A stretch of 64,000 nucleotides of DNA from Fistularia commersonii (Eukaryota; Chordata; Actinopteri; Syngnathiformes; Fistulariidae), in the NCBI GenBank assembly GCA_037954325.1, contig JBBMNZ010000003.1, positions 6,461,965 through 6,525,964 on the forward strand, read 5' to 3'. Below, in pieces: positions 33,801-45,069 of the stretch. The notes under the pieces were generated by a model. The model was not told the DNA's origin. It saw only the letters and a list, made by a program, of their open reading frames with translations, and did no database searches. Each line of letters begins with the position of its first letter. Position 1 is the stretch's first letter. The position numbers were made by a program, and so were the translations under genes.

Positions 33801-35600
33801 TTGGTCAAGTTGTGGTTTCTTTGTCTTTTTTTCTCAGCAACTTGGTGCATGACTCGTGTCGTTTGTGCAAAAAAAAGGACAGAGTGCCAAACTTGTGATC
33901 ATGGTGTGGGTGTTGCTATTCATGGCCATGGTATTTGATGCTTGTGGGTGTGGGACTGACACTGAGCAAAACCAGAAATTCCTGCAGGAATTTTTCAGTT
34001 TATCGTCTGAATTGCAATGTGTCACAGGTAAAAGAAAAAAGATTAAAAATAGTAATTCCCACAACCCTTTTAGCAATGTTGGTTTTACACAATGAATTTT
34101 GTAATAATGTGTGCAAATACTTTGTCACACCAAAAGAAAAATTGTGAGTGTACGTTTTCAATAGGTTTTCAAATTTCTCTAGCTATGGAGGCTACATTTT
34201 ATCATGCAGTGTCCCAAAGCAACTGCCTTTTTTTTTCTTTTTTATTTTGAAGAAGTTTAAATGTTGGTTTACTGCTCTACTGCTACTACTACTTGATTGC
34301 TATTTTTATTTCCTTTAGAATTTCCCGTTGTTCTAAATTATCAGCCAACTTGTTTGCTATTGTTTAATACTTCACAATGGTTTAGATTTGGTATTCCATT
34401 AATGCGTCTGGCCATGTTTTTTTTTTAAATTTTTATTTATTTATTTTTTTTGTAATAATGCTATTTTCATTTTGTTAATTTGTTAATTTAAATTAATTAT
34501 TATGCTATAGAAAATTTGTTGTTAAAATCAGCTGCCTAGCTAATAGTTCTCATCTGCAGCATCTTCATTAATGGCGATATTATACTAGTGGAAGAGTTTC
34601 ACTCTAGTGCTTCATGTCCACTGCAGAGATCAAATAAGTTTGTATTGTCTTTTATAGATTTTAAATTGTAGTCATGGCTACGACAGCAGACTTTATGTCC
34701 GAACGTCATCTTGTTGCAGTGTAATTAATTAAACCACTTTGTGTGTCTTGTAGGTTCTGAAACAAACCATGATGGACGGTGTGTATGTTGATGTTGAGGC
34801 TACTGATAACTCTGGTGAGTATGAGGGTGTCCAATACTTAAAGATTAATGTAATTTTTATTTTCTATGTCTGTCGCAGAAAGTCGCAGACTATACATCTG
34901 AACAGTACTAGGGAAAAGCAGCACCATAATGATCAGTTTCATCTGTATAAAATATTTATATTACAATATCTAACTAGGAATTAGGAAAAATGCAGAAATG
35001 AAAAATGTGATACATTTAACTGAAACTGACAATTCACTCAAAAATCTGTGAGATGAGGGATTTGAATATTTGCTTTTTTCAATTGATATTCAACAAAAAA
35101 GTTTCTTCAAATAAAATGAAAATGAATCCGCCAGGGAATATGGCAATTTATAGTTCAAAATCAGCCATGGAAATGACCATGTTACCTTGAATACAACCAA
35201 ATGAAAATGTAATGTTAATATATTGTATTGTGGGCGGGGGGGGGGAATTAAGCAACATTGTTAAGAGAAATGCCATTTCAGTCCAGAGTCTCAATGCGGG
35301 CTTAAGAATACCACAACAATAAGCAGGAAAAATACATTTCCGTTGTGTCAATTGTCACCGTGAAAACATGTTTAAGAATAATATGTTTTATGCAAGTAAT
35401 AGTTGAAAGGATTTTCTCATGCGTGTGTGTTGATAGGAATGAGTGTCCTGCAGTGTGCCTCAGTGGCTCTCAAGGCCACGTTAAATAAACTGGAGGTCAG
35501 CGTTTCCCCCAATCACACCAGACTCCACAAGCTCCGCAAGGAGCAGATTATGGAGACCCTGGAGTGTTTGCTGCAGATGGCCAGCTACTCTCATACAATG
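27839..35600 (+). CDS. nfkbiz-like: Atypical nuclear IkB (IkB-zeta/IkBNS-like) with OCA peptide, C-terminally short
   Basis: Ten exons join in frame: 27839-27989, 28962-29080, 30576-30600, 30805-30845, 30962-31115, 31711-32032, 32466-32571, 32939-33085, 34754-34814, 35437-35600 (430 residues so far). Residues 62-79 (YLGVRVKMPVKDLLRNIR) are an OCA-type peptide, as in human NFKBIZ. A basic patch KGEKKRVKTCKVTAM (about 98-112) could serve nuclear import. Residues 271-430 form four ankyrin repeats: 'EGRRALAFAIAKRM', 'TPLLLAANHNQHLMVDDLI', 'CLHLSAEKGYIRVLE', and 'VDVEATDNSG' with its following helix. They match the first four repeats of NFKBIZ/NFKBID. Such proteins are nuclear regulators of NF-kB p50-dependent genes. 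The reading reaches a good donor (35601), but exons for the last repeats and the conserved NLENEQPVHL block are not seen downstream, so the gene is truncated, has a divergent end, or is broken. Zeta versus delta ancestry is not decided; the OCA peptide favours zeta. Confidence 0.8.
31569..31650 (+). mobile_element. SINE-like head fragment in IkB-like intron 5
   Basis: 'ggggtggcacagtggtgcaa' followed by a degraded tRNA-like region resembles the head of the family at 42998-43290. Only the head remains. It sits about 60 bp before the exon starting at 31711. Confidence 0.5.
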
Positions 35601-37183
35601 GTATGTATCCCCTTCGGAGTTTTATCAGGCAAAGACAGCGGGTAATTCTGAGGGACGTGCATCAGGCCTGTTGAGTTTGAATTGGCACTACAACCTAGCA
35701 GGACACCGTCCCTGTTGTTTGGGCACTCATTTTCAATTTTTGGGGTTTTGTTTGGCTGCCTATTCGCAACCTAAGGGAAAACTGACTTTTGAATAGGGTC
35801 GGCAGGATTTCTAGAAAGTATGATGAGCCTTAAAACTTGGCAGATTTTGTTCAGTTGCCAGTCCTCTGTGCTTGACATACCCAGAACTGATGACACCCTG
35901 TGGGAGGCATTGCCTGTAGGCTTTCCAGTGCATTTTGCTTTCCCAACATATAAGGATAGACCGTCTGATATAGCAAGTGGATTTACTTTGCTACAAATTC
36001 TGATACATATCTATCTGTTGTAGATAAAAATAAGTATCGGATGAAATAAGCACAGATATCATTGAATAGTATTTATCATACATTGTGGTAATAGTGGCAG
36101 TAGGGGTGAGTTCAGACATGCCTAGCGGCGGCTCGCACATGCTCCCAGGTCATATACCGCTGTAGCCAGAGACCACTTAACTATTTAAAGTGACGGTTGT
36201 ACCTTATAGCAAGTTTGTGATTTACTTGTTTGGCAGAGCACCACTTCTTAAACAACCTAAACAAATAATGAGTCAGTGATCATTTGAGAGACCCCACCCT
36301 CCACCCCCCACCCCCAAAAAAAAAACACAAATGTGCTTTTTTCACAAACCCATCTACAAAGGCACATTTTGATGATATTTTCAATGAAAAGGAGTGCCTG
36401 TTTTTTTTTTTATTATTATTATAATATATCAAAGATTAACATACTGTAGTTGTTGTACCCAGGAGTGATAACCAACAAGATCTCTCTTGAGACACTTAAC
36501 TGATCTTGACATTTTAAATGCCAGAGGTAATAGCCAAGTCTTAGATCAAACAAAAAGAGTTTACCTCAATGGCACGGCAAACCAACCAAACAGGAAACAA
36601 GAGGATCCAGCACAAGAAAACACATGCATAGCGTGACCAAGAAAAGAGTGGATCATCGGCAAACAAGTCCACTGACATGTTGTCACATCAAAGACTCTGA
36701 GTGTGAAGCTTCAAAACTCAATCTTCAAGAAAAACATGTGCCGCAGTGGCGTTAGGTCACAGGTGTTGGCTGCCAAAATATGTCCCATAGACATGTAGCT
36801 GCGTACGTGAACGAGAGAAAACATTTTTACAGCGCCAATCCATGGAGATCGAGATTTAGCAGTCTGAAAATTCACTCGGAATATACAGGCAGCCCACTAA
36901 AAACTGTGGGCTATGACTGAAATTAATAGATCTTAATAGATCAGCAATCATTAACAACCAATCACATGACATTAAACTGCAACTTCTGCTTCCTTGTGCT
37001 CGGATTCACACTCGAACATACCTTTCATCCAAGCATAAGTCTAAATTAAGGGTCATGATTTGTTTGATCCTTTTGCATGTGATTTTCCGTCAACATTTTT
37101 TTGGGGTGCAATAAGGGGCTGCATGCCTGCGTGCTGTCGTCATCACCTAGCGGCATTTCACTACTGTGACGTTGGTTTTGCAG

Positions 37184-37216
37184 AGACACACCTTCCCTCA
37201 TCATGTTGTCCATGTT
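37184..37216 (+). other. Candidate alternative/terminal exon of IkB-like gene
   Basis: A 33-nt segment is bounded by a good acceptor (gttggttttgcag) and a good donor (gtgagt), and fits phase 0 after the exon ending at 35600. It codes for 11 residues unlike ankyrin (RHTFPHHVVHV). A second candidate follows at 37867-37890: acceptor tttcag, then GSWHMYL and a TGA stop, also phase 0. Together they would end the protein without the missing repeats. Both are inferred from splice signals only. Confidence 0.2.
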
Positions 37217-37319
37217 GTGAGTACTAAAAGAATAAGGTGCTTAAGGAGTAAGGAGTTTCAGGAGGCAAGAATATAGCCCATTAAAAAGAACACCGGTTGA
37301 ACCAACATTCTTCAAAATT

Positions 37320-37415
37320 TAGTGTTTGTCTTGTACAGTTTGGAAACATGTTTCCCTGTACAATGAAAATTGTGCTTTGCTGTCTGCAGTGCATGTGGAT
37401 ATGTATTGACAATAA
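37320..37415 (-). repeat. Short dispersed repeat scrap
   Basis: 'gtttccctgtacaatgaaaa' and 'tattgacaataaatag' resemble the scrap at 16465-16535. The copy is too short and degraded to classify. Confidence 0.4.
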
Positions 37416-38440
37416 ATAGGTAGTGTAAACATTTTACAAATGTGAACGGTGTTGGTAAGCCATTGAGTGTAGCTTGGTTTGCAACTCACAAAGTGCGGGT
37501 ACAAGGATGAGTGCAGTTGAACATCACTGTAGATGTGGCAACACAAACTAAATATAAATATTGTGTGTCAGAGATGTTGAATAACCTGTCTTACAACCGC
37601 TGAAAAAAAGACTTTGGGGAAGCATTAGGTTGACCCATGTGTCCAAATCCTGGTCCCCTGGGAAGGTTTTGTACGTGTGATTTAGTTTGACTTAAGAATC
37701 ACAGAGCATCAGCACATCGAGTCTGATCTTAACAAAAGCATCGACCAAGCAATAGTCCAAACTGTTGGAGAATAAGTGCATAAGACAAAATGAACTCCAT
37801 TCAGTAACTGTTTTTTATGCTAACTTGAGATAGCTAACTCTTTTGTTTCCTACTCCTTCGTTTCAGGGGAGCTGGCACATGTACCTGTGAACCCATCTGC
37901 CCGCCAGGGCATTTCGACACCCAACAGTAATGTTCTGAGTTGTTGTGGCTGGAATTTTCATGGGCGAGGGCCCTGATTAACAGGGTCCTTTTCTGTCTAA
38001 GCCCGAATTTCGGCCTGTTAAGTTAAGCATCTGATATTCTGCGTTCGCATTTATAAATGTCTGCCTTCCAACCAGGTATTCATCATCATGATCGCAGAAA
38101 GTTTAGGTGCTCTTTTAGCTGGTTTCTGTGAAACTTCAAGGTTTGTTACATTAGAGTAACAAGTGGCCATTAGTAAGTGACCCAGTTGTAAAAATCTATG
38201 GAATGTCACTTTGGCTATTTATATTCTGTTTTGGGATTTTGGGGATGTGTTTTAGTGTGGGGGGGCCAAGGGTGACACATGATCACAAATTTGAACGGAA
38301 CCATAACATATGGCATAACTCACTGCAGTCAGTGGATAATCTGCATGAAATCCTGACAAGGAATATGTATCTTGATCTAAAGAAAAGAAAACTACACTAA
38401 TACCTGAAAAACACTACTACTTCTTTAGTATTTTTCAGGC

Positions 38441-38793
38441 CAGGGGCCGGCAACCTTGACCACTCAAAGAGCCATTTGGACCCGTTTCCCCACAATAAAG
38501 AAAACACGGGGAGCGACACAACCCTTTTGAAATTTAAAACAAATTAACACGGCGTGTGACATTATTTTTTTTGGCCTTCATGCTATGCAAAATATGTGTT
38601 TCATTTTATTAAATCAATGATCAACTGCAGAAAAAATAAAATTGCACTTCTGCATAGAACAAAACATGTTGAACGGCAAAAAAAGTTGTTTTAATTTAAT
38701 GCTCGTTAATTATTTTCAAAAGCTACAAGGAGCCGCATCAAAGGGGTCAAAAAGACGCATGCGGCCCCGGAGAGGCGGGTTGCCGACCCCCTG
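38441..38793. mobile_element. hAT-type MITE with 8-bp target-site duplication
   Basis: The left end CAGGGGCCGGCAACC and the right end GGTTGCCGACCCCCTG form near-perfect terminal inverted repeats. Flanking octamers TTTCAGGC (38433-38440) and TTACAGGC (38794-38801) match 7 of 8, the target duplication size of hAT elements. The 353-bp body is non-coding, with 'gagccatttggacccg' near the left and 'ggagccgcatcaaagg' near the right end. It was presumably mobilised by a hAT transposase elsewhere. Confidence 0.8.
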
Positions 38794-40097
38794 TTACAGG
38801 CAAACCAAATGACTAAATGTTTGGCAAACTCGTACTTTTGTATGTTACTAATAAATAATGGCTTATGACGTGATTTTCTATCTTTATTTCAATGATTATA
38901 CATTTATGATATTGTAAGAATGGTAGGAATAAACAAAATATTCATTAATATACATTCTTAAAGTACATCTTGGGCATTTAGGGAAATAATTTACATATTT
39001 TCTTGTCATAGTCAGACTGTGATGAACATGTCAGTCGTATTTCACGATACACAGGCTTGCCAAGAGATCCATGTATTATGGTGGCGGGTTGCAAGCAACG
39101 TGTGAATGTAGATAACTATGGATGATACACTGTCTTTCCTGCTCTCAGTTTTTTCTTCCGTCAAAATTTGCCCACATCAGTCTCTTATTTACTCACAGAA
39201 AATAAGATTTTTATTGCGTGTATAAGGTTGGGGTTATACTAACATGTTCAAAATGTCAGATTATTTCTTTTTAATGAGAAAGACCATGTATAATCAGTTG
39301 GTTTAAAAACCTTACTCTCATGCTGATGTGATTATTGTAATTAAGTGTGATTTGTACAACAAAAGTAGTTGGGCAAGAAAAAATAATCAGAAGTATGTGA
39401 CATTTCTAGTTCATAGGGCTGTTGTCAAGTTGTCAACATGTTTAATTATGCCTGTGAGACATATCCAATATTACTGTTACCTTAAGAATATTCATGATAT
39501 TGTAAATATTATATTTCTTTTGAACATCTGTGGTGTAATTCTATCCTTAGAGTGTTTTCTACCAGTAATTATTTCATTAAAAAAAAAACTATAATAGATG
39601 ATGGTGGAATGTTCATAAGAGAATGCAGGGTGTCCCCTTCTAGAAAAATAATAAAAATGCATTCTTAAATAGATCTCAAACCCTTTGATATTTTTAAGTA
39701 CTATGTGGTTTTGATATAAAAGTATGGCTAACTAAACCTTGTATATCAATTGTATTCAGACAAGTGGTTATCATAGATTATGACTAGATTAAAATAGACT
39801 TTTATCTGTTAGATCCTAAGTGTTTATTTGTATTTTATCACATGTAAAATCAGGCATGTAATAAATCTTCTAGAAACTGAAAATCAGGCATCGTGTTTTT
39901 AATTCCTATGATAATATCCAAGTGACTCACAAAGCTTCTGTATCTTGAAAAGGTAAACACAGTTGGCCTTTTTAAGCCTCTCATGCGGGTCATTGTTGCT
40001 TTTGGCTCATTCTTTCATTGGTTCATTTATTAAACCCACTTCGCCACTAAACTTCATCCTGTTTATTGAATCCAAAGATATTTGCGTTGCATGTCAA

Positions 40098-40127
40098 GAT
40101 ATCTCATGATATCTCATGATATCTCAT
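40098..40127. repeat. 10-bp tandem repeat, three units
   Basis: GATATCTCAT is repeated exactly three times, 40 bp before the GGAT microsatellite. Confidence 0.85.
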
Positions 40128-40167
40128 TTCAAGGCTCATGGGTGATCCTGAATACAGGATAGGAAGC

Positions 40168-40210
40168 GATGGATGGATGGATGGATGGATGGATGGATGG
40201 ATGGATGGAT
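40168..40210. repeat. (GGAT)n tetranucleotide microsatellite
   Basis: About ten uninterrupted GATG/GGAT units. Such runs often form at LINE or SINE 3' tails in fish, but no element body is recognised here. Confidence 0.9.
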
Positions 40211-41889
40211 TTTTAGTTTCAAAGATGCAGTAAATGTCCATGATGGCTGAAACAAAGTTTGCTAAAAAAGATAAATAAAACGTCTCTCCATGCTTATTTG
40301 ACAATACGAAACATGCCGAGCCTGTTTCAGGAGCAGTTGAAAAGGGAAGAAAAAAAAACAACTTCATGTTGATTGAATATGATAATTTGCTATTATATAA
40401 TCACATTTCTCACTGTGAGGAGCGTGTTGATTGAACCGTGTTAGGAGGAAACTAAATACATTGCACATTGACACTGTGGATCCTGATCATGGAGTTTGTC
40501 GCTTGCATGTGCAAAGATGAACAATGAAAAGTCAGACAGCACAGTGGCAACATTACACATTTGGTAACATGTCCTTGAGCTGTTCTGTTGTTAATCATTA
40601 AGTATTATCTTATCGTGGCCGTGTTGCCTGCAAACTGTAGCCAGCAAATTTTACATCACAAGATGTGCTCATGTTTGTAGATTTGAGGACACATTTGCAG
40701 CTTTTGTTACTTTTTTATGCAATGGCTCTTTTCCAGCGGTACATGCTTAGATGCTGTTAATGTGACTATGCACTCCTGTGCCAAGAATGCCAATGTTTTG
40801 CCCTGACAACAGATCAACGGATAATATATGTTGTTCAATCTCTTTTCTTTGGAAACAGAAAGGTTGGCAAGCACAGTTTAGCGGCATCATTGAAATTGTA
40901 AAGCTATGTCAACAAACCCTAAAAGTGTATCCCACAAACTGTCAAGCGCTCTCATGTGTTTCATAATCCTAATGAGAATTGTCGGGACTTGCTGGTGGAT
41001 GACTAACAGCAGCTGTTAATGATGAGCTATTGCCATCATAACAAACATCCACGGCCAAGCCCTTGGAATTCTTCCAGCATCACCTACAACTTTTTAACAC
41101 AGACAACTTACCTTGAAAGACCATTTTTGGATCATTAATATTACTTTGTTGTTTATTTGATAAGAGATCATGGAAAGCATTTAAAAGTCCTTTTAAGTCA
41201 CGCTGCAAACTTTCCGACACTTTACTTATGATACTTTGTGGGTGATTTGAACTTGCTGAATTTTAACCAGCATATGGGGCTTTTTGTTGATTTATTCAGC
41301 TTTGATTCATTCTGTCCTCTGCTGTGTTTGCATGAAAAGAAAGACATTCAGGTACGTTTGGAGGCAATCACAATTTGTTCTGACAAGACAAGAGAAATAA
41401 TGAAGTCATCGGGTAAATAACTGTAACCTCAGACAATCTTGCATGGGTTAGGAAAACAGAAGAAGTTTGTTTTATATGGGGAGGGGAAAAAAGTAGTTTA
41501 TATATATTTAAACCTGAAAATTCTACAATCATCTGTGAGGATTTGCATTCAGACGCAACCAAGGAGGAAAGTAATTATATCAGCAAAATCTAATGGCAAT
41601 CGCAACCATCATGACTTGCTTATTAGCAGTATACAAATGTGTTTTATCAATTAATATTAACAGACAAATGCAAACAAAATGAGTAGTCTGACTAATCTAT
41701 GTTCAAAGAAAGCATTGAAGAGTTGATTCAGTTGATCCAGTGACTCATATAATGGCTTTTTAGGAAGTTCTGATGATATTTAGACAAACGGTTATGTACC
41801 GTTTGTCTTCTTTCTCTGGTACTCGCAGACACAGACTGACCAGATACTAGAATTGTATTTTTTATTGTGCAAATGAGAAAAGCATTTGT

Positions 41890-41907
41890 AAAAAAAAAAA
41901 AAAAAAA
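41890..41907. repeat. Poly-A tract
   Basis: A homopolymer run in the gene-free interval, without a recognised retroposon body. Confidence 0.7.
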
Positions 41908-42589
41908 GAATGAGTAAATAAACTGCAGTGGCATCAGGACACTTTGAATTTGTTTTTAGTGATCAGGATTTCTCCCACAGAACATCAGATGGCCAGACGT
42001 CACAAGTCATCCAACCAGTTTTACATTCCTGGTGTATGCTACTGCGGATATACCATAATTACACAGCCAGTCTGAATACTAGTAGTACAGTATTCAATAC
42101 ATACCTTGAACTGGAGCAAAACTGTAACATGCGTCATGAATACCATCTGAAGGAACAATTGCTGTTGAGGATTTCAAAGCGTTATGAAAATATGTAAAGG
42201 AAGCGATGGAGGGGAACATATGTGCACAGGGTCAAAACAACTCTTAGATGTGAGTTTAAGGGTGCCCTTCTATATTGCAGTATTTATGGCCATTTTTTGA
42301 TTCCTCTGATATTTGACAGGCTTCAGATACAACCGTTGATAACTCTAAACTCACATTCCCTTCATTTATGACATAAATATGAAAACACTTTCATCAGATG
42401 TGATTTTGTGACACATCATGTACTTATTCTAAAAGTAATTGTTTCCCTATTGTGTTCATAGCAGATAAGGCTGGTGTGCAGTATTTTAAATCCTCATACA
42501 CAAAGTGCAAGAAATGTCTGCACATATGCATGGAATTATGTTTTTTTTTAAAGATAAATAAACAAGTAAATAATATTTAATGGATTCTG

Positions 42590-42915
42590 AAGGTGGCTGG
42601 TTTGATTCCGACCAGGGGGTCTTTCTGTTTGTTTTGTATATTCTCTCCATGTCTGCGGGGGTTTCCTCTGGGTTTTCAGGTTTCACCCTACAGTCCAAAA
42701 CCATGCAGTCAAGTTCACTGGAGTCCCCAAATAGCCCAAATGTATGAATGAGAGAATGAATGATTGTATGTCTCTACTGTTGGCCTTGTGATTGACTGAT
42801 GTCCAGTCCAGAGCAAACCCTGCCTCTCGCCAAATGACAGCTGGGATACGCTCCGGCCCCCCCATGATCCCAAGTGTGGAACATGCTGTAGAAATGATGA
42901 TTAAATGAATTAATT
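42590..42915 (+). mobile_element. SINE-like repeat copy
   Basis: The copy runs from B-box-like 'ggtttgattccgaccagggg' through 'tattctctccatgtctgcgg', 'tgtatgtctctactg' and 'caaatgacagctgggatacg' to an AT-rich 'aaatgaattaattcata' tail. It shares landmark order with 5790-6075 and 42998-43290 and is in the same orientation as the latter, only about 80 bp away. Confidence 0.8.
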
Positions 42916-42997
42916 CATACATAAGAAAGGTTGTAGTTTTTCACGCTACCCTGTTTCCACAATTTTTTTCTTTCTTACTTTTTCTAAAAAAACTAAG

Positions 42998-43290
42998 AAG
43001 CACGGTGACACAGTGGTTCGCGCGTCAGCCTTGCAGCAATAAGGACCTTAGTTCGATTCCGACAAGCAGGCCTTTTGGAGGTAGAGTTTGCATGTTCTCC
43101 CTGTGTCTGTGTGGGTTTTCTCTGGTTTCCTCCCACAGTTCAAAAGGTAAATTGGAAAAAATTGGGGAAAATGCCCCAAATGAGTGAGTGTCTCTATATG
43201 TGGCCCCGCGATAGACTGGCAGCCAGTCCACCCCACCTCTTATCCAATGACAGCTGGGATAGGATAAACTGCAGATGATGCAGAAATTCA
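42998..43290 (+). mobile_element. SINE-like repeat copy, most complete head
   Basis: It starts 'agcacggtgacacagtggtt' (A-box-like region), then 'ttagttcgattccgacaagc' (B-box-like), 'gtagagtttgcatgttctcc', 'ccaatgacagctgggatagg' and a short 3' tail. The tRNA-like head supports a polymerase III-type SINE structure. There are no open frames of interest. Confidence 0.8.
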
Positions 43291-43573
43291 TTCTTTAACG
43301 AAACACACCAACAGTGAAGCTGACTGCTCACTGCTCAACTGAGGTGGAAGAAACTCCCATTGGATGTCTAGCCACAGGTTGCGTGTCACTCAGGGCTGGT
43401 GATGTAATTGTAGCACTTGAGTGCTATCACTATATATTTCTTTTCTACATATATTTATATCTTTTGTTGGGTTATTTGGTTGCATATGGTTCTAAAGCTA
43501 CCAAAATAATGTGAATTCAGTGTGAAAAGGGCTCATGGCCTCTTGCAGGAAACACACACAAATGGAACACTAC

Positions 43574-43586
43574 CGCCCCCTGATGG
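43574..43586 (-). promoter_or_regulatory. CTCF-like motif
   Basis: CGCCCCCTGATGG differs by one base from the frequent CTCF core CGCCCCCTGGTGG. It lies between the IkB-like gene and as3mt. A weaker forward-oriented match, CCACTAGATGCC, is at 22030-22041. These are motif matches only; occupancy is unknown. Confidence 0.3.
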
Positions 43587-44284
43587 TCGTAGCAGAAACC
43601 AGCAAACAATATTGTAGTCTTTATTAAAAACAAATATTATAAATCTGTGAATTTAAATTGGGTCATATTTGCAATATTTTGTACTAGAGGTGACTTGAAT
43701 TTGGGTTGTGCTCTTAGTAGAAAAACTTTTTCAATGATCTTCATTGACTAATCACTCAAGTACCCTGATATTTGGAGGAGTTATAATCCTGGAGATTATG
43801 AGGCCAAACTGTTGCTAAAATACAATGCATTGATTTGATATTGACAATAGTCACACTACAAACATTACTTGGTTATTATTATCTTTAAAAGGTGGGAATG
43901 TGATTTTCATTTTAACCAAAGGCAATGGAAAACAAATTGATTAACAAATTATTGACTGATAAAGTGGTATTGTAAAAACAGATGAAGAGTATCAGAAATA
44001 TTTTTTTACAACATGAAAAACATGCAAACTGACCCAGTCTTATGTGGTTTGGGCCAGTAGCAAGATCCAGAATTTTTTTTACTCTTGCCCTTTCTCAGTC
44101 CCAGCACATTATTGAGAAATAAGACAGCTAAATCAGCACCTAATATGCATCTCGAAAACATGTCAAGTCAAGATATAACGTTTGAGTGGCATGTTTTCCT
44201 TGTCAGGTGTGCAGTGTTTTCTAAGGCATTTCTACTTTGGCTAACTTTCAATCAGATTCAGCCTATTGGCCAAGTATGATCACG

Positions 44285-44925
44285 CATACAAGAGATTTGT
44301 CTGGTTTCGTGTGTGAAACAGCTGAGATGAGGCTCCGCACCTCCAAATCCGAGACCATGGCGCTCAACCAGAAACAGGTGGAATGCCCACTCCGGGTCGG
44401 GGAAGACGTCCTGCCTTAAGTGGAGGAGTTCAAATATTTTGGGGTGTTTTTCACGAGTGAGGGGAGGATGGACAGGCGGATCGGTGTAGCATCTTCAACG
44501 ATGCGGACTCCGTATCGGTCTGTCGTGGTGAAGAGGGAGCTTCGCATTTGGCTCAGCTCTCACTTTACCAGTCAATCTATATTCCCACCTTCACCTATGG
44601 TCACTGGCTATGGGTAGTGACCGAAAGAAAGAGATCGCGGATACAAGCGACTGAAATGAGTGTCCTCTGCAGGGTGGCTGGACACTCCCTTACAGATAAG
44701 GTGAGAAGTTGGATCATCCAGGAGGAGCTTGGAGTAGAGCCGCTGCTCCTCCGCATATCGAGGAGTCAGATGAGATGGCTCGGGCATCTCCAGAATGCCT
44801 CCTGGACTCCTTCCGGGGAAGGTATTGGGAAGGCCTGGGGGTCCCCCCAGAGGAGCTGGACCATGTGGCGGAGGAAGGGAGGTCTGGGCTTCACTGCTCC
44901 GGCTGCAACCCCATTCCAGATAATT
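44285..44925 (+). pseudogene. Decayed non-LTR retrotransposon (LINE) ORF2 C-terminal fragment
   Basis: Frames interrupted by stops and shifts give 'TSKSETMALNQKQVECPLRV', 'EEFKYFGVFFTSEGRMDRRI', 'TERKRSRIQATEMSVLCRVA' and 'EELGVEPLLLRISRSQMRWL'. These are blocks from the reverse-transcriptase C-terminus of a LINE family very common in teleosts. An in-frame TAA at 44417-44419 and later frameshifts show the copy is dead, and the 5' part is missing. Whether it is L2/Maui-like or RTE-like was not resolved. Confidence 0.8.
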
Positions 44926-45069
44926 GCACAATTAAACATGCAAACATTTCTCATTCAATCAAACACCATGCCTTTTTCACACGTGTGGAATCCAGTCACT
45001 TCATTTAGTGTTATTTAAAAACAGGGTTTTCTTCTTGTGGTCATCCTCAGCGTCCGGCCTCCTCAGGCT

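Larger units (their letters stand above)
35601..45069. other. Gene-free, repeat-rich interval between the IkB-like gene and as3mt
   Basis: No ankyrin-like or other recognisable exon was found in 9.5 kb on either strand. Contents: candidate terminal exons at 37184-37216 and 37867-37890, a short repeat scrap (37320-37415), a hAT-type MITE (38441-38793), short tandem repeats (40098-40210), a poly-A tract (41890-41907), two SINE-like copies (42590-43290), a CTCF-like motif (43574-43586) and a LINE fragment (44285-44925). Remaining sequence is AT-rich and unassigned. The 3' end of the IkB-like transcript should lie somewhere here. Confidence 0.6.

Noticed and set aside
33856..34147. Overlapping frames with a hydrophobic stretch inside intron 8 of the IkB-like gene
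   Set aside because: They lie within an intron whose flanking exons (33085 to 34754) splice in frame without it.
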